From Betaproteobacteria bacterium (lineage in GTDB: Bacteria > Pseudomonadota > Gammaproteobacteria > Burkholderiales > Usitatibacteraceae), in contig JADJEZ010000010.1 in assembly GCA_016708825.1 (NCBI GenBank), positions 99,593 through 163,592 of the forward strand: a DNA stretch of 64,000 nt. Reading direction: 5' to 3'. Under the pieces are notes generated by a model that saw only the letters and a program-made list of their open reading frames with translations, was not told the DNA's origin and made no database searches. How positions within the stretch are numbered: the first letter of the stretch is position 1; each line of letters opens with the position of its first letter. A program made the translations under genes and the position numbers. This document shows positions 8,288 to 17,120 of the stretch, piece by piece.

Positions 8288-10435
8288 CTACTGCGCGGAG
8301 GTGCCGCCGTCCCCCGCGGGTGCGGCAACGGGCTCTTCCCGTCTCGCGGGCGGATCGAGCAGCGCCTTCCGGGACAGGCGGACGCGGCCCTTGTCGTCGG
8401 CCTCGAGGACCTTCACCTTCACGATCTGGCCCTCCTTGAGGTAGTCCGCGACCGCGTTCACGCGCTCGTGGGCGATCTGGGAGATGTGCAGCAGGCCGTC
8501 CTTGCCCGGCAGCAGCTGGACGATCGCGCCGAAATCGAGGAGGCGGATCACCGGTCCCTCGTAGACGCGACCGACTTCGACGTCGGCGGTGATGGCCTCG
8601 ATGCGGCGCTTGGCGTCCTCGCCCGCCTCCACCGACAGGCAGGCGATGGAGACCGTGCCGTCGTCCTCGATGTCGATCGTCGTGCCGGTTTCGCGGGTGA
8701 GCGCCTGGATGACGCTGCCGCCCTTGCCGATGACTTCGCGAATCTTGTCCGGATTGATCTTGATCTTGATGACGCGGGGGGCGTAGGTGGAGAGCTCCTC
8801 GCGCGGCCCCGGCACGGCCGTCTTCATCAGGCCCAGGATGTGCAAGCGGCCCTCGCGGGCCTGGTCGAGGGCGACCTTCATGATTTCCTTGGTGATGCCG
8901 TTGATCTTGATGTCCATCTGCAGGGCCGTGATGCCCTTGTCGGTGCCGGCCACCTTGAAGTCCATGTCGCCGAGGTGGTCCTCGTCGCCGAGGATGTCGG
9001 TGAGCACCGCGAAGCGGCCGCCGTCCTTGATGAGGCCCATGGCGATGCCCGCGACGTGGCCCTTCAGCGGCACGCCCGCGTCCATGAGCGCCAGGCAGCC
9101 GCCGCAGACGGTGGCCATCGACGAGGAGCCGTTCGACTCCGTGATCTCGGATACCACCCGCAGCGTGTAGCCGAACTCCTCGCGGGAGGGCAGCACGCCC
9201 AGGAGCGCGCGCTTGGCGAGGCGCCCGTGGCCGATCTCGCGGCGCTTCGGAACGCCCACGCGGCCGGTCTCGCCCGTGGAGTACGGCGGGAAGTTGTAGT
9301 GCAGCATGAAGCGCTCGGTGTACTCGCCCTGCAGGGCGTCGATGCGCTGCTCGTCCTGCCCCGTGCCGAGCGTGGCGGCGACGATCGCCTGGGTCTCTCC
9401 GCGGGTGAAGAGGACGGAACCGTGCACGCGCGGCAGCAGCGTCGGCCGGATCGAGATCGGGCGGACCGTGCGCGTGTCGCGGCCGTCGATGCGCGGCTCG
9501 CCGTTCAGGATCTGGCCGCGAACGATCTTCGATTCCATGTCCTTGAGGATCCCTCGCACGACGTTGCCGTCGGCGGGGGCCTGCGCGTTCTCCACGCAGG
9601 CTTCGAGCACCCGCTTCTTCACGTCCTCGAGCTTCTCGGAACGCACCGACTTCGACTTGACCCGGTACGCTTCGGCGAGATCGTTCTCGGCGATGGCGCG
9701 GATCTTCTCCACGAGCGCCGGATCGTTCTTCGCCGGCTCCCAGTCCCAGTCGTCCTTGCCGCCCTCGTCGGCCAGCTCGTTGATGGCCTGGATGGCGCCC
9801 TGCATCTGCTCGTGCCCGAAGACCACCGCGCCCAGCATCACTTCCTCGGAAAGCTCGTTCGCCTCCGATTCGACCATGAGGACGGCCTGTGCCGTGCCGG
9901 CCACCACCAGGTTGAGCTTGGAGCTCTCGAGCTCGGTTTTCGTCGGGTTGAGGATGTACTCGCCGTCGAGGTATCCCACGCGGGCGGCGCCGATGGGGCC
10001 GTCGAAGGGGATGCCGGCGAGCGTCACGGCCGCCGAGGCGCCGATCATCGCCGGGATGTCGGAATCGACCTCCGGATTGATCGACAGCACGGTCGCGACG
10101 ACCTGCACCTCGTTGTAGAAGCCGTCCGGAAAGAGGGGGCGCAGCGGCCTGTCGATGAGACGGCAGGTGAGGATCTCCTTCTCCGAGGGACGGCCCTCGC
10201 GCTTAAAGAATCCGCCGGGAATGCGGCCGGCGGCGTAGGTCTTTTCCTGGTAGTCGACGGTGAGCGGAAAGAAATCCTGGCCCGGCTTCACGCTCGTGCG
10301 CGCCGTGACCGCCACCAGCACCACGGTGTCGTCCATCGTCACGAGCACGGCACCGTCAGCCTGCCGCGCGATCTCGCCGGTTTCCAGGGTCACCTGGTGC
10401 CGGCCGAACGCGAACGTCTTCTTGATTGGTTTCAC
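8288..10435 (-). CDS. pnp: Polynucleotide phosphorylase
   Basis: 715 residues, full length. PNPase degrades RNA 3'-to-5' phosphorolytically and is part of the RNA degradosome. Visible are two RNase PH domains (the second with FPPYSTGETGRVGVPKRREIGHG and the catalytic-core RVVSEITESNGSSSMATVCGG), a KH domain (INPDKIREVIGKGGSVIQAL, about residues 560-620) and an S1 domain (GRVYEGPVIRLLDFGAIVQLLPGKDGLLHISQI, about 625-690). The start is a GTG at 10435, supported by GAGAGGA seven bases upstream. It follows rpsO, the conserved rpsO-pnp pair, with a terminator-like hairpin between them. Confidence 0.97.
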   Translation of the reverse strand: MKPIKKTFAFGRHQVTLETGEIARQADGAVLVTMDDTVVLVAVTARTSVKPGQDFFPLTVDYQEKTYAAGRIPGGFFKREGRPSEKEILTCRLIDRPLRPLFPDGFYNEVQVVATVLSINPEVDSDIPAMIGASAAVTLAGIPFDGPIGAARVGYLDGEYILNPTKTELESSKLNLVVAGTAQAVLMVESEANELSEEVMLGAVVFGHEQMQGAIQAINELADEGGKDDWDWEPAKNDPALVEKIRAIAENDLAEAYRVKSKSVRSEKLEDVKKRVLEACVENAQAPADGNVVRGILKDMESKIVRGQILNGEPRIDGRDTRTVRPISIRPTLLPRVHGSVLFTRGETQAIVAATLGTGQDEQRIDALQGEYTERFMLHYNFPPYSTGETGRVGVPKRREIGHGRLAKRALLGVLPSREEFGYTLRVVSEITESNGSSSMATVCGGCLALMDAGVPLKGHVAGIAMGLIKDGGRFAVLTDILGDEDHLGDMDFKVAGTDKGITALQMDIKINGITKEIMKVALDQAREGRLHILGLMKTAVPGPREELSTYAPRVIKIKINPDKIREVIGKGGSVIQALTRETGTTIDIEDDGTVSIACLSVEAGEDAKRRIEAITADVEVGRVYEGPVIRLLDFGAIVQLLPGKDGLLHISQIAHERVNAVADYLKEGQIVKVKVLEADDKGRVRLSRKALLDPPARREEPVAAPAGDGGTSAQ

Positions 10436-10500
10436 GGTTCAATCCTCTCGAAAGGGGGGAAAACGGGGCGGGGCGACGACTTCTGCCCGAGCTCCCGGCG

Positions 10501-10538
10501 AAAAAAACCCGCGCACGTCCGGTCCGGATCGTCGCGGG
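10501..10538 (-). terminator. Rho-independent terminator after rpsO
   Basis: Reading leftwards, CCCGCGACG pairs with CGTGCGCGGG around an inner TCCGG/CCGGA stem and is followed by seven T residues (10507-10501). It lies 25 bp after the rpsO stop and in front of pnp. In E. coli the same position holds the rpsO terminator with read-through into pnp. Confidence 0.8.
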
Positions 10539-10564
10539 GGGAGGTTGGTCCGGTGAGCGACCCG

Positions 10565-10834
10565 CTACTTGCGCAGGCCGAGACGCTCGATCGTCGAGCG
10601 GTACCGGTCGACGTCGCTGCGCTTGAGGTAGTCGAGCAGGCTGCGGCGCTGGCTCACCATGCGCAGGAGCCCGCGCCGGGAGTGGTGATCCTTCACGTTC
10701 GCCTTGAAGTGACCGGTGAGGCCGTTGATGTTCTCGGTGAGGAGGGCGATCTGCACTTCCGGCGAGCCGGTGTCGCCCTTCGCACGCTGGTATTCGGAAA
10801 CGATGCGCGCCTTTTCAGCGGTGGTAACGGCCAT
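10565..10834 (-). CDS. rpsO: 30S ribosomal protein S15
   Basis: 89 residues, the standard S15 length. It binds 16S rRNA at the central domain junction and bridges to 23S rRNA. Signature segments are GDTGSPEVQIALLTENINGLTGHFK and HHSRRGLLRMVSQRRSLLDYLKRSD...YRSTIERLGLRK. The start is ATG at 10834 after AGGAGAACTAGG. It lies between truB and pnp in the conserved order. Confidence 0.98.
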   Translation of the reverse strand: MAVTTAEKARIVSEYQRAKGDTGSPEVQIALLTENINGLTGHFKANVKDHHSRRGLLRMVSQRRSLLDYLKRSDVDRYRSTIERLGLRK

Positions 10835-10935
10835 TCCTAGTTCTCCTGGGCGATTCGCCCGTCAAATTGTCTCGGTCTCGAAGAAAGGGTCATTTTAGCA
10901 AGTTTCGCGCCCCAAACTCAAGACGAATCAGGGGC

Positions 10936-11835
10936 CTACCCGGGCGCGGACGCGTCGGTGGCCATCAGCCGCGATGCCTCGAGACGCCCCTCGACGACCA
11001 CACCCACGCCGATGAACTTCCCGCCCGGGCCGAAAAGCGCCCGATCTCCCGTGGCCCAGGCCGGGTCGGCTGGCATCACCTGGCCGTTTCGGATCGCCCA
11101 TGCCTCCCGCTCCTCCAGGTCGGTTCGGGGAAGGGACCTCACCAGAACCTCGACCGGAAGCAGCCGACGGCGTGCGGCGCCAGGGCCCATCGCCTCGAGC
11201 TCCGGAATGCCGGCTGCATCGCCCACGAGAAAACCGCCGGTCTCCGTCCTGCGCAGATCCGTCAGGTAGGCACCGCAACCCAGTCTCTTCCCGATGTCCT
11301 CGGCCAAGACCCGAATATAGGTGCCCTTTGAGCATTTAACCGAAATTACCAGCTTTTCTCCGAAGAACTCCACGATATCAAGGAAGTCTATGCGGACCCC
11401 CCGGGGTGCTCGCGGGACCTCGACGCCTTGCCGGGCGAGGTCGTAGAGTCGCTGACCCTGGACCCGGATGGCTGAGTGCATGGGTGGGACTTGCGTTGAT
11501 AATCCAACGAACTCCCTCGAAATTGCAGCTATCTCCGCGAAATCTACTGTCACGGGACCGCATTCGAGGATCTCGCCTTCCGTATCTCCCGTAGTGGACG
11601 AGGCTCCCAACCGCAAGGTGGCGAGGTAAGTCTTGTCTGCATCGATGAGAAACCGCGAGAACTTGGTGGCCTCCCCGAAAACGAGCGGCAGGAGGCCGGT
11701 TGCGAAGGGATCGAGCGTTCCGGTATGACCCGCCTTGCGCGATCCGAGGGCGCGCTTCGCGAGAGCAAGGGCCCGCGTCGAAGTGATGCCCGCGGGCTTG
11801 TCGACGAGGAGGACCCCATCCGGACCGCCGGACAC
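10936..11835 (-). CDS. truB: tRNA pseudouridine-55 synthase TruB
   Basis: About 299 residues. TruB makes pseudouridine 55 in the T-loop of tRNAs. The catalytic-Asp motif GHTGTLDPFATGLLPL is present, as are GVLLVDKPAGITS at the N-terminus, the KTYLATLRLG motif and GTYIRVLAEDIGKRLGCGAYLTDLRRT. The C-terminal part resembles a PUA-like domain. I chose the GTG at 11835, preceded by GAGGC and just after the rbfA stop. A longer reading to 11901 would run into rbfA. It sits in the rbfA-truB-rpsO block. Confidence 0.95.
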   Translation of the reverse strand: MSGGPDGVLLVDKPAGITSTRALALAKRALGSRKAGHTGTLDPFATGLLPLVFGEATKFSRFLIDADKTYLATLRLGASSTTGDTEGEILECGPVTVDFAEIAAISREFVGLSTQVPPMHSAIRVQGQRLYDLARQGVEVPRAPRGVRIDFLDIVEFFGEKLVISVKCSKGTYIRVLAEDIGKRLGCGAYLTDLRRTETGGFLVGDAAGIPELEAMGPGAARRRLLPVEVLVRSLPRTDLEEREAWAIRNGQVMPADPAWATGDRALFGPGGKFIGVGVVVEGRLEASRLMATDASAPG

Positions 11836-11845
11836 CCGCAACGCC

Positions 11846-12223
11846 TCAGCCGGCGGGGCGCCGACGGCGCGAAGGGGCAGGCGGAGCGACCGCTTCGTCA
11901 ATCAACCGGGAGAGCCGTACACCGCGCTCGATGGAATCGTCGTACGCGAAGTGCAGTTCGGGCACCGTGCGGGTCGAAAGCCGGTGGGCCAGGCCGCCGC
12001 GCCGGAACCCGGCGGCGCGCTCCAGCCCATCGCCGCACGCCTGTGCCTCCTCGGCAGTGCCGAGCGTGGTGAAGAAGACCTTGGCGTGCGACTGGTCCCG
12101 GGCGAGCTCCACGCCGGTGATCGTCACGAGCTTCACGCGCGGGTCGCGAAGGCCCTCCCGGATGAGCTCGGAGAGTTCGCGCTGGATCTGGTCCGCGATG
12201 CGGGCGAGTCGCGCCGTGCTCAT
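11846..12223 (-). CDS. rbfA: 30S ribosome-binding factor RbfA
   Basis: 125 residues with the KH-type RbfA fold. Seen are RIADQIQRELSELIREGLRDPRVKLVTITGVELARDQSHAKVFFTTLG and the closing RTVPELHFAYDDSIERGVRLSRLIDEA, both diagnostic. RbfA helps late 16S rRNA 5'-end maturation and cold adaptation. It is encoded between infB and truB as in most proteobacteria. Confidence 0.97.
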   Translation of the reverse strand: MSTARLARIADQIQRELSELIREGLRDPRVKLVTITGVELARDQSHAKVFFTTLGTAEEAQACGDGLERAAGFRRGGLAHRLSTRTVPELHFAYDDSIERGVRLSRLIDEAVAPPAPSRRRRPAG

Positions 12224-12248
12224 TGCCGGACCGGAACCCCGATGGGGC

Positions 12249-14894
12249 TCAGGCGAGCGTCCTTGCCACCTCGACGACCTCGTACACCTCGAGCTGGTCG
12301 CCGACCTGGAGCTCGTTGTAGCCCTTCAGCGAAAGGCCGCACTCGAAGCCCGCCTTGACTTCCTTCACGTCGTCCTTGAAGCGCTTGAGCGAATCGAGTT
12401 CGCCGGTATGCACGACCACACCTCCGCGCAGCAGGCGTATCGACGCCCCTCGCTTCACCAGCCCCTCCGTCACCATGCAGCCGGCGACCGTGCCCACCTT
12501 CGAGATCTTGAAGACGTTGCGCACCTCGACCACGCCGAGCACGGTCTCCTTGCGCTCCGGAGAGAGCATGCCGTTGATCGCGGCCTTCAGGTCGTCGACC
12601 GCCTCGTAGATGATGGTGTAGTAGCGGATGTCCACGCCGGAATGCTCCGCGAGCTTCCTCGCCGCGGAATCGGCACGGGCGTTGAAGCCGATCACCACCG
12701 CCTTCGAGGCGAGCGCGAGGTTCACGTCGGACTCGGTGATGCCGCCAACCCCGGTGTGGATGATGTTGACCTTCACCTCGTCGGTGGAGAGCTTCGTGAG
12801 CGAATGGGCGAGGCCCTCGTAGGAGCCCTGGACATCGGCCTTGATGATGAGCGCGAGCGACTTCGAGGGCCCGCCTTCCGCCATCTGCTCGAGAGCATTC
12901 TCGAGCTTCGTCGCCTGCTGCTTCGCGAGCTTCACGTCCCGGAACTTGCCCTGCCGGAACAGCGCGATCTCGCGCGCCTTGCGTTCGTCGTTGAGCACGA
13001 GCATGTCATCGCCCGCCCGTGGCACTTCCTGCAGGCCCTGGATCTCGACCGGAATCGACGGCCCGGCCTCGGCAACGGCCTTTCCGTCCTCGTCGGTCAT
13101 CGCCCGCACCCGGCCGAACACCGCGCCGGCGAGCACGTTGTCGCCCTTCTTGAGCGTCCCGGATTTCACGAGCACCGTGGCCACCGGACCGCGCCCCTTG
13201 TCGAGGCGGGCCTCGATCACCATGCCCCGGGCCGGCGCATTCACCGCGGCGCGAAGCTCCAGCACCTCCGCCTGGAGCTGGATCGCCTCGAGCAGCCGGT
13301 CGATGCCCTCGCCGGTCTTGGCCGACACCTCGATGAACTGGGTGTCGCCGCCGAACTCCTCGGAGACCACTCCCTGGGCGAGCACTTCCTGCTTGATGCG
13401 CTGCGGGTTGGCCTCCGGCTTGTCGATCTTGTTCACCGCCACGATCACCGGCACCTTGGCGGCCTTGGCGTGATTGATGGCCTCGATCGTCTGGGGCATG
13501 ACGCCGTCGTCCGCGGCCACCACCAGGATCACGAGGTCCGTGATCTGACTGCCGCGCGCGCGCATCGCCGTGAAGGCTTCGTGGCCGGGCGTGTCGAGAA
13601 AGGTGATGACTCCCCGCGGCGTATTCACGTGATAGGCGCCGATGTGCTGCGTGATCCCACCGGCCTCGCCGACAGCGACACGGGCCTTGCGGATCGTGTC
13701 GAGAAGGGAGGTCTTGCCGTGGTCCACGTGACCCATCACCGTGACTACCGGCGGGCGGGTCTCGCTCACGTGAGCCGCCTCGCCCTCCGCGGTTTCGGCG
13801 AGGAAGGACTCCGGGTCGTCGAGTTTCGCGAGCTTCGCGATGTGCCCCATCTCCTGGACCACGATCATCGCCGTTTCCTGGTCGAGGACCTGGTTGATGG
13901 TGACCATCGATCCCATCTTCATCATCGTCTTGATGACCTCGGCGGCCTTCACGCTCATCTTGTGCGCGAGGTCGCCCAGCGTGATCGTTTCGGGAACGAG
14001 CACCTCGATCACCTTCGGTTCGACGGGCGCGCTGTGCGCGGATTGCGAATCGTCGTCGCGATGGCGCGAGCCGCGCGCACCGGCGCGCCAGCCTCCACGG
14101 CCACCGCCGGCATCTCCGCGTGTCTTCATCCCGCGCCGCTTGGCCATCTCGTCGGCCCACGACGTGGTCGGCCGTGCGGGTTTCTTGACCGGCTTCTTCT
14201 CGGGGGTCTTGAGGGCCGGGCGGTGCAGCGTTCCCTCGCTCGCCGGTGCCTTGGCCTGCGCGGGCGCGGCGGCCTGGGCGGGGGCCTCGGCCTTCACCTC
14301 GACGAGAACGGGCGCCTCGGCCTCGGTGGCGGGTTCCTCGCCCTTCTTGCGGATGACGCGCTTCTTCTTCGGGGCCTCGCCGTCGGCAGGAGCGGCGGGT
14401 GCAGGTGCGGCGGCGGCGGCTTCCGCTTCTTCCTTCTTGGTGCGTGCCTTCGTGGTCTTCGACTTCGCGTCGGCCGCCTGGCGGGCGGCAAGCTCGGACT
14501 GGCGGCGGGCCTCTTCCTCACGCTTCTTCGCCTCGTCGGAGTCGATGATCGGGGCAGCAGGCGCCGCGGGTTTCTCGACCTCGACGACTTCGGGCTTGTC
14601 GACCTTCACGAAGGTCCGCTTCTTGCGAACCTCGACCTGGATCGTGCGCGCCTTGCCGGTGGAGTCGGAGCGCCTGATCTCCGTCGTCTGCTTGCGCGTG
14701 AGGGTTATCTTCTTCTTCTCTTCCTTGTGCCCGTGCACCTCGCGCAGGTAGTCGAGCAGGCGCGTCTTGTCCTGCTCGGTCACGGGATCTTCCGCGGCCT
14801 TCTTGTTCACCCCGGCGGCCTTGAGCTGCTCGAGCAGCCGCGGCACCGGGAGCTTGAGTTCCTCGGCGAACTGGGCGACGTTGGACTTGGCCAT
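12249..14894 (-). CDS. infB: Translation initiation factor IF-2
   Basis: About 881 residues. IF-2 is the GTPase that places fMet-tRNA on the 30S subunit and promotes subunit joining. The order is the N-terminal IF2_N domain (MAKSNVAQFAEELKLPVPRLLEQLK), a long Ala/Lys/Glu-rich linker (about 90-260), a second IF2_N module, the G domain with VTVMGHVDHGKTSLLDTIR (G1), FLDTPGHEAF (G3) and VAVNKIDKPEA (G4), then domains II-IV ending GYNELQVGDQLEVYEVVEVARTL. The ATG at 14894 is better placed after GGAG than the one at 14900. The linker is the least conserved part. Confidence 0.97.
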   Translation of the reverse strand: MAKSNVAQFAEELKLPVPRLLEQLKAAGVNKKAAEDPVTEQDKTRLLDYLREVHGHKEEKKKITLTRKQTTEIRRSDSTGKARTIQVEVRKKRTFVKVDKPEVVEVEKPAAPAAPIIDSDEAKKREEEARRQSELAARQAADAKSKTTKARTKKEEAEAAAAAPAPAAPADGEAPKKKRVIRKKGEEPATEAEAPVLVEVKAEAPAQAAAPAQAKAPASEGTLHRPALKTPEKKPVKKPARPTTSWADEMAKRRGMKTRGDAGGGRGGWRAGARGSRHRDDDSQSAHSAPVEPKVIEVLVPETITLGDLAHKMSVKAAEVIKTMMKMGSMVTINQVLDQETAMIVVQEMGHIAKLAKLDDPESFLAETAEGEAAHVSETRPPVVTVMGHVDHGKTSLLDTIRKARVAVGEAGGITQHIGAYHVNTPRGVITFLDTPGHEAFTAMRARGSQITDLVILVVAADDGVMPQTIEAINHAKAAKVPVIVAVNKIDKPEANPQRIKQEVLAQGVVSEEFGGDTQFIEVSAKTGEGIDRLLEAIQLQAEVLELRAAVNAPARGMVIEARLDKGRGPVATVLVKSGTLKKGDNVLAGAVFGRVRAMTDEDGKAVAEAGPSIPVEIQGLQEVPRAGDDMLVLNDERKAREIALFRQGKFRDVKLAKQQATKLENALEQMAEGGPSKSLALIIKADVQGSYEGLAHSLTKLSTDEVKVNIIHTGVGGITESDVNLALASKAVVIGFNARADSAARKLAEHSGVDIRYYTIIYEAVDDLKAAINGMLSPERKETVLGVVEVRNVFKISKVGTVAGCMVTEGLVKRGASIRLLRGGVVVHTGELDSLKRFKDDVKEVKAGFECGLSLKGYNELQVGDQLEVYEVVEVARTLA

Positions 14895-14916
14895 GGGCAT
14901 TCTCTCCGGGCGGCGA

Positions 14917-16137
14917 TCAGGCCTGCGCCGGCTCCTTGAACCACGGCGCGCGCGCCGTCATGATGAGTTGGCTGGCCCGGTCGGCCTCCATCCCCGTGAG
15001 CTCGGTAAGCTCCTCGGTATCGAGGTCGGCGAGCGAGTCCATCGTGGTGATGCCCTTCGAGGCGAGCGTGCGGGCGGTCTGCGCGTCCATGCCCTCCATG
15101 CTCTCGAGGCTCCCGGCAGCGTCTTCCACCGTTTCTTCCCGCTGGAGTTCCTCGGTGAGCAAGGTATTCCTCGCGCGCCGGCGAAGCTCGTTGACGGTCT
15201 CCTCGTCGAAGGATACGTCCATCGAGTGGCGCTCCTCGTCCACGACGATGGAGCTCACTTCGGCCGGCGCCAGCGCGTTGATTACGAACTGCGCCGGGTC
15301 CGCCGACCAGAGGATGATGTCGACGCGCTCCCCCGCGAGTTCCTGGGTGACTGCCTGGACCCTCGAGCCGCGCATGCCCACGCAGGTGCCCACCGGGTCG
15401 ATGCGGGGGTCGTTCGACTTGACGGCGATCTTGGCGCGCAGGCTCGGGTCGCGGGCCGCCGCCTTGATCTCGAGGAGGTTTTCCTCGATTTCCGGCACCT
15501 CGAGCTCGAAGAGCTTCACGAGGAAATCGGGCACGATGCGCGAGAGGATCAACTGCGGCCCCCTCGCCTGGCGGTCGATCTTGTCGATGTAGGCCCGCAC
15601 GCGGTCGCCCACACGCAGGTTCTCCTTGGGAATCAGGTGGTCGCGCGGGAGCAGGGCCTCCACGCGGCCGGATTCGACGATGAGATTGCCGCGTTCGGCG
15701 CGCTTCACCGTCCCCGTGACGAGCGACTCACCGCGCTCGAGGAAATCGTTGAGGATCTGCTCGCGCTCGGCGTCGCGGATCTTCTGCAGGATCACCTGCT
15801 TGGCGGCCTGGGCGCCGATCCGGCCGAATGTCTCCGGCTCCAGCGGCTCCTCGAAGACATCGCCCAGCTTGGCTTCGGCGTTCTCCGCGAGCGCATCGGT
15901 GATCGCGACCTGGTGGGCGGGCTCCTCATGGTCCTCGTCCGGCACCACCGTCCAGCGGCGGAACGCCCGGTACTCGCCCGATTCGCGGTCGATCTCGACC
16001 CGGACATCGACCTCGTCCTTGAACCGCTTCTTCGTGGCCGAGGCGAGCGCCATCTCGAGGGCGAGAAAGACCACGTCCCTCGGGACGTTCTTCTCGCGCG
16101 ACAGCGCATCGACCAGCAACAGGATTTCCTTCGTCAT
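14917..16137 (-). CDS. nusA: Transcription termination/antitermination factor NusA
   Basis: About 406 residues. NusA binds RNA polymerase and nascent RNA and modulates pausing, termination and antitermination. Seen in order are the N-terminal domain (TKEILLLVDALSREKNV), the S1 domain (ESLVTGTVKRAERGNLIVESGRVEALLPRDHLIPKEN), two KH domains with RIDPVGTCVGMRGSRVQAV, and two C-terminal acidic HhH repeats (LASKGITTMDSLADLDTEELTELTG). The ATG at 16137 has GGAGG eight bases upstream. It is between rimP and infB. Confidence 0.97.
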   Translation of the reverse strand: MTKEILLLVDALSREKNVPRDVVFLALEMALASATKKRFKDEVDVRVEIDRESGEYRAFRRWTVVPDEDHEEPAHQVAITDALAENAEAKLGDVFEEPLEPETFGRIGAQAAKQVILQKIRDAEREQILNDFLERGESLVTGTVKRAERGNLIVESGRVEALLPRDHLIPKENLRVGDRVRAYIDKIDRQARGPQLILSRIVPDFLVKLFELEVPEIEENLLEIKAAARDPSLRAKIAVKSNDPRIDPVGTCVGMRGSRVQAVTQELAGERVDIILWSADPAQFVINALAPAEVSSIVVDEERHSMDVSFDEETVNELRRRARNTLLTEELQREETVEDAAGSLESMEGMDAQTARTLASKGITTMDSLADLDTEELTELTGMEADRASQLIMTARAPWFKEPAQA

Positions 16138-16154
16138 CTCCACCACCTCCAGCT

Positions 16155-16592
16155 TCAGACGTCCGGCACCAGCCGGGCCCGGTCGATGTCCGTCATCGCG
16201 ACCGACCAGCGCTTACCTTCCACTTCGATGAGGACCGAACCACCCTCGATTCCCACGATCCGCCCTTCCAGGCGCCTCCTGCCTTCGCGCGGCAGCTTCA
16301 GGCGAACCGTGGCATCCCTGCCCGCGAACCGCTCGAAGTCCCCGAGGCGCTTGAGGGGGCGGTCCAGCCCCGGAGACGACACCTCCAGGCGCTCGTATTC
16401 GAACCCCTCGACCTCGAAGACGCGAGTCAGGTGATGGCTCACCATCGCGCAATCGTCCACCGAGATCCCGCCGGGCTTGTCGATGAAGACGCGCACCAGC
16501 CTGCTCCTCGAAACCTCGAGATCGACGAGCTCGTAGCCCAGGGATCCGAGGGTCGCCTCCAACCAGTCTTCACTGCCGAGAATCGGTTTCAC
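16155..16592 (-). CDS. rimP: Ribosome maturation factor RimP
   Basis: About 145 residues. RimP assists 30S assembly. Diagnostic segments are LGYELVDLEVSRSRLVRVFIDKPGGISVDDC and RLEVSSPGLDRPLKRLGDFERFAGRDATVRLKLP. The start is not certain: the GTG at 16592 gives the normal family length but has no Shine-Dalgarno sequence and lies within a long hairpin. An ATG at 16619 would add nine residues and also lacks a site. It is the first gene of the rimP-nusA-infB-rbfA-truB-rpsO-pnp operon. Confidence 0.93.
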   Translation of the reverse strand: MKPILGSEDWLEATLGSLGYELVDLEVSRSRLVRVFIDKPGGISVDDCAMVSHHLTRVFEVEGFEYERLEVSSPGLDRPLKRLGDFERFAGRDATVRLKLPREGRRRLEGRIVGIEGGSVLIEVEGKRWSVAMTDIDRARLVPDV

Positions 16593-16635
16593 AAACAAAA
16601 AATGGGCGCTGCCGCCCATCTGTTTATCGAAACCG
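16584..16635 (-). promoter_or_regulatory. Long hairpin/attenuator-like element at rimP start
   Basis: On the minus strand an inner perfect 7-bp stem ATGGGCG/CGCCCAT with loop GCAG (16619-16602) is followed directly by a T-rich tract (TTTTTTGTTT, counting the last base of the stem). The flanks pair as well: AAACA with TGTTT and CGGTTTC with GAAACCG. The whole is a nested hairpin of 52 nt. The inner part is a plausible intrinsic terminator; the outer part would sequester the GTG start of rimP. Rfam lists a gammaproteobacterial 'rimP leader' attenuator of comparable position; relatedness is not shown. Confidence 0.6.
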
Positions 16636-17120
16636 CGAAAGTATAGCAGAAGTCGTGCTCGCCGGGTATCCCGAAACCGGCCCGATGCCATGGCGGGGCC
16701 CAGGGAACCCGCGGCTTGCTTCGGCCAGGATCCAGTCCGAAATCCCCTTTGAAGTCCTGCGGTTGGCGCCTTCGCGCCCGACCCCGCCCGAGGACGCGCC
16801 GGGCCCGCTGGAGGTGCCGAATCCGGACCATGAGACACGATCCGTCCGAGCGGAGTGCGCAGGGAAGCCATCCGAAAGCAGAAACTCGAGGCCGCCGTCG
16901 CGAAGGCCGGCCCCCTTTCCGCTCCGCCAGAGTGCTTTGCATTCAGAGCGCCCGGGCGCTTCGCAACGTTTCTTCACAACGGCTCGAATTGTTCGTTAGA
17001 ATTCACCCGCAGCCGGGCAAGGGAGGCGGCGCGGGACCCGACGGAATGGTTAGGTGAGGCGGGTCCGATTGCGAGCCGGTGTCCGGCACCCAGTTCGAAT
17101 ACCATGAAAGGGCAATCGCC
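16636..17120. other. Divergent intergenic region, rimP / TonB receptor
   Basis: About 485 bp with no convincing gene; the small open frames seen here are arginine/proline-rich translations of GC-rich DNA. It must hold the rimP operon promoter (leftward) and the receptor promoter (rightward). The stretch 16975-17005 (acaacggctcgaattgttcgttagaattc) is clearly AT-richer than its surroundings and is the best candidate promoter area. I see no confident -35/-10 pair. Confidence 0.4.

Noticed and set aside
8165..10840. Long plus-strand open frame opposite pnp and rpsO (891 codons)
   Set aside because: Its translation is His/Ala/Asp/Leu/Val-rich low-complexity antisense of pnp/rpsO, a normal effect of high GC and codon bias; the minus strand encodes well-known proteins.
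11931..14939. Long plus-strand open frame opposite rbfA/infB (1002 codons)
   Set aside because: It is antisense to infB with no domain-like sequence. Composition mirrors the IF-2 codons.
16619..16871. Longer N-terminus for RimP (open frame to 16871)
   Set aside because: The added residues are Arg/Pro/Gly-rich and unlike RimP, and would cross the leader hairpin and probable promoter region.
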